Assembly: GCF_010686685.1 (NCBI RefSeq) | Contig: NZ_JAAGWD010000005.1 | Location: 62,001-126,000 of the forward strand | Direction of reading: 5' to 3' | Origin: Pontibacter burrus | Lineage (GTDB): Bacteria > Bacteroidota > Bacteroidia > Cytophagales > Hymenobacteraceae | Length of the DNA: 64,000 bases | Shown: positions 1 through 8,393 of the stretch, piece by piece | How positions within the stretch are numbered: position 1 is the stretch's first letter | Layout of the letters: every line of letters begins with the position of its first letter | Program-made: the position numbers and the translations under genes | Notes under the pieces: generated by a model | The model's database searches: none | The model's input: only the letters and a program-made list of their open reading frames with translations | Told to the model about the DNA's origin: nothing

Positions 1-170
1 CCTTGCACATTAATTCTTCTAAATGGATCTAAGTTAAGAAGCCGGGTATCCATTGCACCTTCCCCTTTTATACACTTACTATCCTCACAGGAACCAAACA
101 ACATAGTTACTGTTAAAAGTAGTAAAAGTCTAACCCTACCTACCCAGTTTAATGCAATTGCTTTCATCAT
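1..170 (-). CDS. Partial lipoprotein, head-GIN/DUF2807-like N-terminus
   Basis: Reading leftwards from the ATG at 170, an open frame of 56 codons runs off the window edge. It starts with a positively charged segment and a hydrophobic stretch (residues 14-26) that ends in a lipobox L-F-G-S-C, so it is a predicted lipoprotein. After the cysteine comes C-I-K-G-E-G and then a segment ending F-R-R-I-N-V-Q-G. That resembles the start of the head-GIN (DUF2807) autotransporter-adhesin-like domain of Bacteroidota, where a 'G-x-G ... F-x-x-I-x-V-x-G' opening is common. A second ATG at 167 is an equal start. The family call rests on a short stretch. Confidence 0.6.
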   Translation of the reverse strand, partial: MMKAIALNWVGRVRLLLLLTVTMLFGSCEDSKCIKGEGAMDTRLLNLDPFRRINVQ

Positions 171-540
171 AGTTTTTATTAGAATAAGTCATACTACTTC
201 TATGATGCGAATAACAGTAAAAAGGTTGCATAAGGGATACATAATAAACCTGCAGGCTAAAGAATAAAGCAACCGCGTGAACAGCAGTTAACCGAGATTG
301 AGGGTATTAAGAGCTTTACAAATTCTTCTGCCGTTATTTGTAGAAAACCTTTAAAATAGCCTCCGCACTTAAGCCTATCAGTTCTTCAAAGCTTAAACTA
401 CCCAGATAAAAGGCTAAAAAGCTTACTGTAGCTCCCAAGCAATTATTTGCTTAAACCTAAGTATTCCATTGTGCCATAACAGCACTTAAATAGTTTTGAG
501 TCAACTTAATTTAAAATGAACAGCTTTAAGCTATACTGTG
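171..540. other. Intergenic region, no gene seen
   Basis: An AT-rich stretch of 370 bp between the divergent lipoprotein start and the 3' end of the esterase. I found no open frame with coding character, no clear hairpin terminator and no repeat shared with other parts of the window. The lipoprotein promoter should lie just right of 170, but no good TAnnTTTG box is visible there. Confidence 0.5.
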
Positions 541-1221
541 CTAGTTGGCTTTTTTTAACCACTCTCGTACATCAACAATCACTTCACCTGTGATCTGGTG
601 GCCCATCGTTACTTCGTGGTAAGTTGGGGTAATTCCTTTACTTTCTAAAAAGGTCTTTGCTTCGCGCGCATAATGCACCGGCAACGTAGCATCCTGCGTG
701 CCGTGAGCTATAAACACGCTAAGGTTCTTTAGCTTATCAGCAGTTTCAACCGATGGTTTTATTTCCTCCAGTATCCTGCCACTAAAAGCGAGTACGCCAC
801 TAACAAGGTCAGGTGCTGTCAGGCCTATGGTATAACTCATGATAGCGCCCTGACTGAATCCTCCTAGGTATACTTCATCAATACTGTATATTGCCTTTAC
901 CTGAGCTACAAAATCTTTGATAATCTCCCGGCTCTGTGCTTCCTGCGCGGCGTTAATTGAAGGTTTGCCCGTTGAAAAATCAACCTGGTACCAGGCGTAA
1001 CGTCCTTCACCAAGCGCAAATGGACCGCGGGGCGAGATCACCGTAAAATTGCCTGGCATAAACTGCGCCAGGCTTATCAGGTCCTGCTCATTACTCCCGA
1101 CCCCATGTAGCAGAATCAGTGCTTTCTGTTCTCCAGAACTTTCTGTTGCGGGGCGCACCAGGTAGTCCAACGCAAGGTTTGTCAGGAGTGTGTTTGTTTT
1201 TAAATCTTCTGTAACTGCCAT
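541..1221 (-). CDS. Alpha/beta hydrolase, phospholipase/carboxylesterase family
   Basis: A 226-residue cytosolic serine esterase of the carboxylesterase/phospholipase (YpfH-like) group. The oxyanion region is L-L-H-G-V-G-S (37-43). The nucleophile elbow is G-G-F-S-Q-G-A with Ser123. Asp177 (H-G-T-Q-D) and His208 (M-G-H-Q) complete the expected triad. Length is normal and there is no signal peptide. Family members cleave short acyl or thioester bonds; the substrate cannot be read from the sequence. The ATG at 1221 gives the normal N-terminus. It lies alone on the minus strand, 27 bp after a small open frame at 1248-1385. Confidence 0.88.
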   Translation of the reverse strand: MAVTEDLKTNTLLTNLALDYLVRPATESSGEQKALILLHGVGSNEQDLISLAQFMPGNFTVISPRGPFALGEGRYAWYQVDFSTGKPSINAAQEAQSREIIKDFVAQVKAIYSIDEVYLGGFSQGAIMSYTIGLTAPDLVSGVLAFSGRILEEIKPSVETADKLKNLSVFIAHGTQDATLPVHYAREAKTFLESKGITPTYHEVTMGHQITGEVIVDVREWLKKAN

Positions 1222-1247
1222 AGCTTATAGTTTAAATTGTCTAGTGC

Positions 1248-1385
1248 TTACTTTAGCCTCACCAATATCATGTTCAGCGAACCGTCCAGTATTTTGTGGC
1301 AGAAGTAGGATACATCGTTCTTAATTCCTTTCAGGCGCGGCGTGTATATTGGTAGCCAGTAATAGTCTTGTACCAGAATAGCCAT
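1248..1385 (-). pseudogene. Possible 45-codon ORF or gene remnant upstream of the esterase
   Basis: On the minus strand an open frame starts at ATG 1385 and stops at TAA 1248. Read without requiring a start codon, it is open about eight codons further upstream. The product is rich in aromatic and hydrophobic residues (Q-D-Y-Y-W-L-P-I-Y near the start, N-M-I-L-V-R-L-K at the end) and looks more like the C-terminal tail of a degraded gene than random sequence. I do not recognise the family. The rest of 1222-1539 holds nothing I can name. It may also be chance. Confidence 0.25.
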
Positions 1386-1539
1386 TGCGGCTTTTTGCTC
1401 GGCCTTTATTTATTGAGTTCATCTTGACTGCCACTACTGATCAGTTCCATGAACATTGTATTCAGATACTTGTCAAATCACAACAGAGTTGGTCGTCATT
1501 CCTAGTTTGATGAAAAACAGATTCTGATAGACTGCCAGA

Positions 1540-2001
1540 TTACTCCATAGAAAGTCTTCTGACGTATGCAGCCTGCAATAATCTTGGGCGCAGCAAATGG
1601 TCTAAGGCGTATTTTCCACTACCAGTCAACAACAACATCACATAAGGGATCAGGTACAGAATTGCAGGCTCTTTTTTAGCAAACGGATCTGCGCCATGTA
1701 CATAAAAGGCCGCTATCAGCATAGTAATAATAAGCGGAATAGCAGCTAGCCTTGTTCCTAATCCAACCAAAATCAGTACTGAACATATCACTTCGGAAAA
1801 AACTGCCAGAGCAAGCGAACTTGCTGCACTCAGTCCGAATAAAGCCGAAAATTTCACTGGGTCACTGGAGAGAAGCATTTCAAGTTTGGGTAAGCCGTGG
1901 GCCAGCATCAGGCCGGCCACGGTTACTCTTACAACCAGAAGTGCTATATCCGTATTTTTAGTATGCTGATACAGGTTTATAAGCTTTTTCATAGTTGACA
2001 T
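1540..2001 (-). CDS. DoxX family membrane protein
   Basis: A 153-residue protein with about four membrane segments, matching the DoxX/DoxD-like family of small quinone-linked or unknown-function membrane proteins. The family-typical opening is seen in the first membrane helix (V-R-V-T-V-A-G-L-M-L-A-H-G-L-P-K, about residues 24-39), followed by a second conserved region ending in V-G-L-G-T-R-L-A-A-I-P. It lies 11 bp downstream of the YceI gene on the same strand, so the two are probably co-transcribed. DoxX-YceI neighbours are common in Bacteroidota, but a shared function is not established. Confidence 0.85.
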   Translation of the reverse strand: MSTMKKLINLYQHTKNTDIALLVVRVTVAGLMLAHGLPKLEMLLSSDPVKFSALFGLSAASSLALAVFSEVICSVLILVGLGTRLAAIPLIITMLIAAFYVHGADPFAKKEPAILYLIPYVMLLLTGSGKYALDHLLRPRLLQAAYVRRLSME

Positions 2002-2012
2002 TTCAGATAATA

Positions 2013-2585
2013 TTACTGTATAAATTCGCCGTCTGCCTTGATGCGCACTTCGTCGCTGATCATTGGTGCCGGGAAGCCACTGCCCAGGTTAAAGTCAGAG
2101 CGCTTGATAGTGCCTGTTACCTGGAAACCTGCTGTCTGTTTTTTGCTCATAGGATTCTCAACTGTGCCACGATACACTAAGTCTAACGTGACTGGCTTGG
2201 TAATACCATTCATGGTCAGGTTGCCATTCAGCTTATAGTTGTTTTTGCCCTGTTTCTTTAAAGAGTTGCTCTTATAGGTCAATGTCGGATATTTGGCTAC
2301 ATCAAAGAAATCAGCGCTTTTCAGGTGATTATCTCTGTCTTCCACTCTTGTGTCTATAGATGCTGTTTTAGCAGTCAATTCAAAAGTAGCGTCGCTGAAA
2401 TCAGGTTTAGAAGTAGTGATTTTTGCATCAAAATCGTTGAAGGTACCGGTCACATCGGCAATACCCAGGTGCGATACCGTAAAGCTAAGCTGCGAATGCG
2501 CATCGTCGTTTGTCCAGATGCTGCTTATGGCAGCAATAGCTGTTAACGAAAAGAAAGCGAATAAAATGACTAATAACTTTTTCAT
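2013..2585 (-). CDS. YceI family periplasmic lipid-binding-like protein
   Basis: A 190-residue secreted protein. Residues 1-19 form a signal peptide (MKK start, hydrophobic core, A-I-A-A). The mature part has YceI family hallmarks: W-x-x-D-x-x-H-S-Q-L-S-F-T-V-S-H-L-G early, F-D-V-A-K-Y-P-T-L-T-Y-K in the middle and G-N-L-T-M-N-G-I-T-K-P-V after it. YceI proteins are lipocalin-like beta barrels; some bind polyisoprenoids. It is the first gene of a two-gene unit with the DoxX gene. The segment 2586-2724 upstream should hold the promoter; no perfect TAnnTTTG box is visible there. Confidence 0.9.
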   Translation of the reverse strand: MKKLLVILFAFFSLTAIAAISSIWTNDDAHSQLSFTVSHLGIADVTGTFNDFDAKITTSKPDFSDATFELTAKTASIDTRVEDRDNHLKSADFFDVAKYPTLTYKSNSLKKQGKNNYKLNGNLTMNGITKPVTLDLVYRGTVENPMSKKQTAGFQVTGTIKRSDFNLGSGFPAPMISDEVRIKADGEFIQ

Positions 2586-2724
2586 ATTGGTTTAATTTAT
2601 AGTTTGTGCGTTAAAATTTGATTTATAATACTTGCAGAGACGATATCAGCTTCTACTTGAAAGTTTAACTCTCTTCCTCAAGAGCTGAGAGATAGGTAAA
2701 TCGTCAATCTATAGTTTGACTAAC

Positions 2725-3387
2725 TTACTGGTGCAGAATCTTCCAGCCGGCAAGCCAATTGTAATCATACTTCATGTTAAGTTGAATAAGCAGCAACTGC
2801 ATGCGCTCTAAGGTACCGCTCACAGCCAGCTTACCAGCTACAATTGGGTTAAACCCTGCAGTACTCACCAGTTCTGAAACTGTCTCCAGTGCTTCCGGAT
2901 CATTACCAGCAATAAAGGCACCTGCCTGTTTGCCATCAATCACCGGAGTAGCGAAATCGGCGGCAAACGTAGTGTTGAAGGCTTTGATCACTTTCGCATT
3001 TGGCAGCAGTTTCTGCAGCTCTTCTGCAGCGCTAGTATCTGGCGCTATTACCAGCCCATCGTAGGTTTCGTTCAGAGGATTGGCAATGCTGATGACGATC
3101 TTTTGGTTGGCTACTTCTCTTATTTTCTCAGCCACTTCTTTCTCTGCAGCATAAGGAACTGCCGAGATGATTATGTCGGCTTCCCAGGAAGCATCTACTG
3201 AGCAATCTACCGCTTCTGCTGATGCGGCAGGATTTGTTTTTATAATTTCATCTGCTACTGCCTGTACTTTGTTCAGGTCATTAGCACAAAGAAGTAATCT
3301 ATAGTTACCTTTAGCCAGACTCTTTGAAATGGCAGCTCCCATGTTTCCGGAAGCACCTATAATGGCGATGGTCTGTATTGTCTTCAT
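2725..3387 (-). CDS. NADP-binding oxidoreductase, F420-dependent-reductase-like
   Basis: A 220-residue cytosolic protein with an N-terminal Rossmann nucleotide-binding motif (I-I-G-A-S-G-N-M-G-A-A-I, residues 9-20). The layout follows the NADPH:F420 oxidoreductase-like family (pyrroline-5-carboxylate-reductase/F420_oxidored fold): S-A-V-P-Y in the fourth strand, S-I-A-N-P-L-N, then K-A-F-N-T-T-F. In Bacteroidota, which lack F420, these act on unknown substrates. It lies just downstream of the Crp/Fnr gene on the same strand, separated by a 104-bp spacer with two Crp/Fnr-like palindromes and a perfect -7 box, so regulation by that factor is likely. Confidence 0.82.
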   Translation of the reverse strand: MKTIQTIAIIGASGNMGAAISKSLAKGNYRLLLCANDLNKVQAVADEIIKTNPAASAEAVDCSVDASWEADIIISAVPYAAEKEVAEKIREVANQKIVISIANPLNETYDGLVIAPDTSAAEELQKLLPNAKVIKAFNTTFAADFATPVIDGKQAGAFIAGNDPEALETVSELVSTAGFNPIVAGKLAVSGTLERMQLLLIQLNMKYDYNWLAGWKILHQ

Positions 3388-3408
3388 AGTTACAATGTTT
3401 TAACAATA

Positions 3409-3476
3409 CAAAGGTACGGCCATACCTAGCCACAGCGCCTTGCGCCATGTCAAGAAAGAGCCTTGACTTTTGTCAA
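3409..3476 (-). promoter_or_regulatory. Promoter with two Crp/Fnr-like operators upstream of the oxidoreductase gene
   Basis: Read on the minus strand, a perfect Bacteroidota -7 box TACCTTTG occupies 3416-3409, 22 bp before the ATG at 3387. Upstream are two dyads of the Fnr/Crp type. The distal one is perfect, TTGA-N6-TCAA (3463-3476; the wider palindrome CTTGAC-TTTT-GTCAAG spans 3462-3477). The proximal one has one mismatch (3440-3453). Their centres are 23 bp apart, about two helical turns, and the proximal dyad is 23 bases from the -7 box, a class II activator spacing. The Crp/Fnr gene ends at 3492. That this factor binds here is inference. Confidence 0.6.
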
Positions 3477-3491
3477 GTAAAGGAAGTGGTT

Positions 3492-4073
3492 TTAACGGCG
3501 GTCAGCCATCTTTTTCCGCACCCTGCTCAGGGTTTCCGGCGTCAGGCCCATGTAGGAGGCGATCATATGTTGCGGCACGCGCTGGGCAATATCGGGGTAA
3601 GTCTCTGTAAAGCTGGTGTAACGTTCTTCGGCCAGCAGGCTGAGGTTGGAAGTTAAGCGCCGTTGCAAGGCAATATAGGCACCTGTTATAAGCAGCCGAA
3701 TATAGGTTTCGTACTTGGGTAGGTTCTTAAGGAACTCTTCGTGGGCCGAACGTGTGATCAGCACCAGTTCGGCATCTTCCAGGGCATCAATGTTGTAGGT
3801 AGCAGGCTCAGCCGTCAGGTAACTAAACAGGTCCGAGATCGTCCAGCCCTCTATGGCAAATTGAATAACATGCTCGTTCATATTCTCATCAACAGTATAA
3901 GCGCGCAAGGCTCCTTTTTCTACAAAGGCAATAGATTTGCATATATCTCCTTCCTGCAACAGATACTGCCTTTTGCGCAGCTTTTTCGGCGTCAGGTACG
4001 CTTTTATCTGTTCCTGCTCCTCAGGCGTGAGTGGCACTTTTTCGTTGAATTTCTGAAAGAAGAGTTCGTACAT
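3492..4073 (-). CDS. Crp/Fnr family transcriptional regulator
   Basis: A 193-residue regulator with an N-terminal cyclic-nucleotide-binding-like beta roll (about 20-115), a long dimer helix and a C-terminal winged helix (recognition region near G-L-T-P-E-T-L-S-R-V-R). It belongs to the divergent Crp/Fnr group abundant in Bacteroidota, which usually lacks cAMP-binding residues and iron-sulfur cysteines; no cysteine cluster is present here. I chose the ATG at 4073 because the family usually begins near M-Y-E-L-F; an in-frame ATG at 4100 would add nine unconserved residues. The next gene on its strand has matching dyad operators. Confidence 0.85.
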   Translation of the reverse strand: MYELFFQKFNEKVPLTPEEQEQIKAYLTPKKLRKRQYLLQEGDICKSIAFVEKGALRAYTVDENMNEHVIQFAIEGWTISDLFSYLTAEPATYNIDALEDAELVLITRSAHEEFLKNLPKYETYIRLLITGAYIALQRRLTSNLSLLAEERYTSFTETYPDIAQRVPQHMIASYMGLTPETLSRVRKKMADRR

Positions 4074-4100
4074 GGTAGCTAAAGATAGTAAGCGATCCAT

Positions 4101-4535
4101 CCTTTATTTCTAAGGTACGGGCCGCATCAGGTTAAGTGCTTCTATAAAATTAAAATTATACCTCTAATAACCACTCCTTACCACAGGTTTCAACTTGTAA
4201 AAAGCATTTAAACCTTAAAGATGTATTCTAAATCTCAACAAAATAAGCTTATCTGGAGGCGAAACTTAATAATTATCGTTTAGACTGTGCTACTACAGCA
4301 TCTTTAAGAAGCTGCTAACAGAGTTGACTTTCACATACTACAAAATGCAATAGGGGTTAAAGCTTTACCGCCCTGTATTCATTTTTAATGTTTTAAAGAA
4401 GAGGTAGGTCAAGCCATAACCCTGACTTAGGAAGCAGTATTTCCTAAGTGCCTAATCGTTGAGTTTTTCAGCTTTATTTTTAAACATTTTTAAAGAAAAG
4501 TTGTAATACGAGCAATTAATTTAGCCCATATTTAT
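4101..4535. other. Intergenic region with a 9-bp inverted repeat before the TonB receptor
   Basis: No gene is seen. Near the right end is an inverted repeat with arms ACTTAGGAA (4425-4433) and TTCCTAAGT (4441-4449) and a 7-nt loop. It could be an operator for the receptor gene or a weak hairpin. A TAATTTAG segment (4517-4524) resembles a -7 box with one change, but it sits only 11 bp from the receptor start codon, so I do not call a promoter with confidence. Confidence 0.4.
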
Positions 4536-6965
4536 ATGAGAATCATATTTTTACTCTTCTTCTTTCTGCCTATAATAAGCCTTGCCCAGACTGGTGTAAT
4601 TTCGGGTACAGTACGTGACCGCAATACCCAGGAACCGCTGATAGGTGTAACGGTGCAGGTAATGGGTACGCAGCTAGGAACCGCGAGCAACGAAAAGGGG
4701 ACCTTCCGGTTGGAGAGTATACCAGTGGGCAGCTATATGGTACAGGTTTCTTATCTAGGTTTTCAGCCGCAAGCAAGGTATAATGTTAGCGTAACTACCG
4801 GAAACGTCCAGATTCTGAATTTTGAACTCGTACCAAATACCAATGAGCTGCAGCAAGTAGAAGTAGTAGCCAACCGCAGGCAAAGTGCAGCAGTAGCCGA
4901 TCTGATTACGCCCTTATCGGTGCAGAGCCTGACTACGGAAGAAATACGCAACAACCCGGGTGGTAACTTTGACATCTCGAAGGTGGTGCAGGTGCTGCCG
5001 GGTGTAGCTAGTAACGGCACTGGCGGCGGCAGCCGCAACGACCTGATCATACGCGGTGGTGCCCCAAACGAAAATGTCTATTATTTGGATGGCATTGAGA
5101 TCCCGCTCATCAACCACTTTACCACACAAGGCAGTTCGGGCGGAGCTACCGGCATTCTAAATGTGTCGTTTATTGAAGACTTAAAAGTTAGTTCATCTGC
5201 TTTCGATGCCCGGTACGACAATGCACTGGCCTCTGTATTTGAGTTCAGGCAGCGTTATGGCAACCCAGAGCGTTTTTCGGGTAACGTACGCTTGAGCGGT
5301 TCAGAGTTTGCTACCACCCTGGAAGGACCTGTAGGAGAAAAAACCACTTACCTGGTATCGGCGCGCAGGTCATACCTGCAATTTCTGTTCAAGCTGCTCG
5401 ACTTGCCTATTCGCCCGAACTATTGGGATTTTCAGTACAAAGTAGATCATAAGCTAAAAGATAAAACATCTATCTCCTTTATTGGCGTAGGTGCCATTGA
5501 TGATTTTTCATTTGGCGTGCCGCGCGAAAGCACACCGGAAAACGAATACATCCTGCGCTCTACGCCCTACATTAACCAATGGAACTATACCACGGGAGTG
5601 GCCGTGAAAAGGCTGGTGAATGATGGCTATATTAACCTTGCCCTGAGCCGTAATGCTTTCGATAACTCGCTTATTAAATATGAAGCTGCCGAAGAAGGAG
5701 AAAACAGCACCTTTACGCTCAACTCCAGTTCCCGAGAAACAGAAAACAAACTGCGCCTGGACGTAAACAAATATAAAAATGGCTGGCGCTATGCCTATGG
5801 CGTATCCGGACAATATGTGCAGTTTACCCACGATATTTTTAGTGTAATCCGGAAGGAATTGCGCGACGAACAGAATAACCTGGTACAGCCGGGCGTTACG
5901 CTGAATTATAATACAGATCTTGATTTCTTCCGTTATGGAGCATTCGGGCAGGTTTCCAAGTCAGTACTCGATAACAAGCTGGGGTTGTCGCTGGGTGTGC
6001 GCACCGACATGAACTCCTTTACCGAGGATGGGAACAATCCAATAAAAACATTATCGCCGCGCCTGGCACTCTCCTATCTGATTAATGATAAATGGACTAT
6101 AAACGCCTCGTCAGGCATCTACTATAAACTACCAATTTATACAGTCTTAGGCTATCAGGAAGATGGCACGTACCTGAACAAAAATGCCGATTACATTAAG
6201 TCCATACATTATGTGTTAGGCTCTGAATTTTTACCGCGTCAGGACCTGCGCTTTACCCTCGAAGGTTTCTACAAAGACTATAGCAATTACCCGGTATCTA
6301 TAAGAGATGGTATTTCGCTGGCAAACCAGGGCGGCGACTTTGGCGCAATCGGCAACGAAGCTGTGGTTACAAACGGCAAAGGCCGGGCCTACGGAGCAGA
6401 GTTTTACGTGCAGAAAAAACTGACGGGAACTGTGTTCTCAGTACTATCTTATACCTATGTAGTGAGCGAATTTGCTGGATTGGATGGTCAGTACGTTTCC
6501 AGTGCCTGGGATTACCGCCACCTGGTATCGGGCTTGCTGGGCAAGAAGTTGCCGCGCAACTGGGAGTTCGGTGCCAAGTATAGGTACGCCGGTGGAGCAC
6601 CTGCCACGCCTTTCGACCTGGAAGCATCCCGCAGGAACTATGCGTCGCTGGGTGTAGGCATTCTGGACTATAGCAAACTAAACTCAGCGCGTTTAGACCC
6701 GTTCAGCCAGCTCGACGTGCGCATCGACAAGAAGTGGAATTTCAACCGCGTTACCCTGGACCTGTTCCTAGATATTGCCAATGTACTAAGCAGTAACACG
6801 CCGGGTTTTGAACGTTATACTTTCGAGCGCAATGCAAGCAATACTGGCTTTACAACTACTGATGGCAACGCGCTTCGCCCTGATGGCAGCAATGCTATCC
6901 CGGTTATTTTGGAGAACAACGACGGCAACCTGGTACCTACCCTAGGCTTTATAGTTGAATTCTAG
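4536..6965 (+). CDS. TonB-dependent outer-membrane receptor with carboxypeptidase-regulatory-like domain
   Basis: An 809-residue outer-membrane protein. A signal peptide (1-17, ending S-L-A-Q) is followed by a carboxypeptidase-regulatory-like beta sandwich (about 20-105: G-T-V-R-D, P-L-I-G-V-T-V-Q-V), a plug domain (about 115-240, with V-Q-V-L-P-G-V and D-L-I-I-R-G-G-A-P-N-E-N-V-Y-Y-L-D-G-I-E-I-P) and a beta barrel ending in G-F-I-V-E-F with the expected terminal aromatic. No STN signalling domain is present and no SusD partner follows, so it is a stand-alone receptor. The ligand (siderophore, metal or small organic) cannot be told. Confidence 0.93.
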   Translation: MRIIFLLFFFLPIISLAQTGVISGTVRDRNTQEPLIGVTVQVMGTQLGTASNEKGTFRLESIPVGSYMVQVSYLGFQPQARYNVSVTTGNVQILNFELVPNTNELQQVEVVANRRQSAAVADLITPLSVQSLTTEEIRNNPGGNFDISKVVQVLPGVASNGTGGGSRNDLIIRGGAPNENVYYLDGIEIPLINHFTTQGSSGGATGILNVSFIEDLKVSSSAFDARYDNALASVFEFRQRYGNPERFSGNVRLSGSEFATTLEGPVGEKTTYLVSARRSYLQFLFKLLDLPIRPNYWDFQYKVDHKLKDKTSISFIGVGAIDDFSFGVPRESTPENEYILRSTPYINQWNYTTGVAVKRLVNDGYINLALSRNAFDNSLIKYEAAEEGENSTFTLNSSSRETENKLRLDVNKYKNGWRYAYGVSGQYVQFTHDIFSVIRKELRDEQNNLVQPGVTLNYNTDLDFFRYGAFGQVSKSVLDNKLGLSLGVRTDMNSFTEDGNNPIKTLSPRLALSYLINDKWTINASSGIYYKLPIYTVLGYQEDGTYLNKNADYIKSIHYVLGSEFLPRQDLRFTLEGFYKDYSNYPVSIRDGISLANQGGDFGAIGNEAVVTNGKGRAYGAEFYVQKKLTGTVFSVLSYTYVVSEFAGLDGQYVSSAWDYRHLVSGLLGKKLPRNWEFGAKYRYAGGAPATPFDLEASRRNYASLGVGILDYSKLNSARLDPFSQLDVRIDKKWNFNRVTLDLFLDIANVLSSNTPGFERYTFERNASNTGFTTTDGNALRPDGSNAIPVILENNDGNLVPTLGFIVEF

Positions 6966-7047
6966 GTACCTTATATAAACTATAAATTCAAGAAGCGAGC
7001 ACACATTTGCTTTTCTTCATATCCTTTTAAACATCGGCTCTAGCAAC

Positions 7048-7099
7048 AGTTATATGCAGAAGGTTGTACATTTTAATTCAATGCCTTCTGCATATAACT
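7048..7099. repeat. 16-bp perfect inverted repeat downstream of the TonB receptor
   Basis: Arms AGTTATATGCAGAAGG (7048-7063) and CCTTCTGCATATAACT (7084-7099) pair perfectly across a 20-nt loop, and pairing can extend inward with a bulge. It lies 83 bp after the receptor stop codon. There is no clean T-run after it, so it is not a textbook intrinsic terminator, although it may still end transcription from one or both sides. The remainder of 6966-7431 holds no gene I can support. Confidence 0.6.
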
Positions 7100-7431
7100 T
7101 GTATTTTGCTTAAGTGCACTGCCTGTAAAGGTTTTAACTCCTAATTAAACACCTTATATCTTCAATTCTTAGTCTCAATTTGATAGAGATAGGCAATTCT
7201 TACCAGGCTTATTCCTTATAATTATATAATTATCTATCCTGTAGTATGGGAAAGGTCATGAACTACTTTAATAAGTTTAAATTTATTTATTTGCACAGGT
7301 ATTAAAGCACTTGATATAGGGCATATAATCTTTAAGTCCAGCGGCCATATCTTTTATTCTTTCTCAAATGGCCCCTTTATTACCTTCTAAAGGTAACTCA
7401 GTTAAAGTCCAGGAAATTAATAAACTAAGCT

Positions 7432-7593
7432 TTAGCGATTAACCTTCTCTACCCTAGGTACTTCATCATCATTACTACCCGAATCACGTTTCCCTTTCCT
7501 TTCTGAAGCTCTACGGACTTCCTGATGTTCTTTCCTTTCCTTGAATTCTTTCTGACGCTGTTTCTTTTGCTGATCTCCTGACCTGGTACTCAT
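7432..7593 (-). CDS. 53-residue highly charged small protein
   Basis: A short gene on the minus strand, ATG at 7593 and TAA at 7432. The product is almost free of hydrophobic residues: runs of Lys, Arg, Glu and Gln in the first 37 residues (Q-Q-K-K-Q-R-Q-K-E-F-K-E-R-K-E), then an acidic patch (S-N-D-D-E-V-P) and a basic end. The composition and the clean start (a competing upstream ATG stops at once) suggest a real microprotein, probably disordered or helical and possibly nucleic-acid- or ribosome-associated. I do not recognise a named family. Confidence 0.55.
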   Translation of the reverse strand: MSTRSGDQQKKQRQKEFKERKEHQEVRRASERKGKRDSGSNDDEVPRVEKVNR

Positions 7594-7967
7594 TGTCTCA
7601 TTTTAAATTAAATAACGCTAAATCTGATTCTTTCAAATACTGATTGTCAAGATAATTATTCCAATAAGCTTAAACGAAATTTAATCGCCTTCTCCTTTAG
7701 GAGCGATAAACTAATCTAAATTTCTTAATCAGGATAGGATAATCGATAACTATAAGGAGCCGAACTCGTGAATAGATAAAATGTTGAGCAGCGGCAGAAT
7801 TTTAACTATTTTAAAAGTAGCTCAAACACAATTCGAAACTGATCTGGAATAAACGAAGGGCAGGAAAAATACTTACTATGATTTTGCTATATTAGGTGCC
7901 AATTGGGTAGCTATAGTTATCAAGTAGCTGACTCACTTGGAATCAGGCTTATAGTTAACTATAGTTT
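7594..7967. other. Intergenic region, no gene seen
   Basis: AT-rich 374-bp segment between the small charged gene and the VOC gene, which diverge from it. It should contain both promoters. Two CTATAG palindromes (near 7911 and 7953) stand just before the VOC start. I see no hairpin, repeat or further open frame worth calling. Confidence 0.45.
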
Positions 7968-8357
7968 ATGCTCAAACTGAGGCGCGTACACCACATTGCC
8001 CTGATCTGCTCTGATTACGAGAAGTCAAAAGCTTTTTATACCAATGTACTGGGGCTTGAAGTGCTGCAGGAAGTGTATCGCCAGGAAAGACAGTCTTACA
8101 AACTGGATCTGGCTTTGAACGGTGCTTATTTGCTGGAGCTTTTCTCGTTTCCCGATCCACCTAATAGGCCATCGAGACCGGAAGCTACCGGCCTGCGGCA
8201 CCTGGCTTTTGAAGTTGATGACCTGGATGAAACGATAGAAGTACTGCTGGATAAAGGCATAACTCCTGAACCTGTCCGGAAAGATGAGCATACCGGTAAG
8301 CGCTTCACATTCATCAGCGACCCAGACGACCTGCCCATTGAATTTTACGAAAGCTAA
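7968..8357 (+). CDS. VOC family metalloenzyme-like protein (YaeR/SMU1112c type)
   Basis: A 129-residue single-domain glyoxalase/bleomycin-resistance fold protein. The start V-H-H-I-A-L-I-C-S-D-Y-E-K-S-K-A-F-Y and the later G-L-R-H-L-A-F-E-V-D-D-L-D and F-I-S-D-P-D-D-L-P-I-E-F-Y-E are typical of the YaeR group. The likely metal ligands are the His in V-H-H-I, the His in L-R-H-L and the Glu in I-E-F-Y. Its reaction is unknown. It starts the forward glycan operon, 36 bp ahead of a GH92 gene, so a role linked to sugar metabolism is possible but unproven. Confidence 0.85.
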   Translation: MLKLRRVHHIALICSDYEKSKAFYTNVLGLEVLQEVYRQERQSYKLDLALNGAYLLELFSFPDPPNRPSRPEATGLRHLAFEVDDLDETIEVLLDKGITPEPVRKDEHTGKRFTFISDPDDLPIEFYES

Positions 8358-8393
8358 ACTTTACTCTTGCCTTAAAACAACACCACGTACTGC

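Noticed and set aside
4501..4524. TTG ... TAATTTAG as a standard promoter of the TonB receptor
   Set aside because: The spacing between the two parts is about 13 bases, too short for a Bacteroidota -33/-7 pair, and the box is not perfect.
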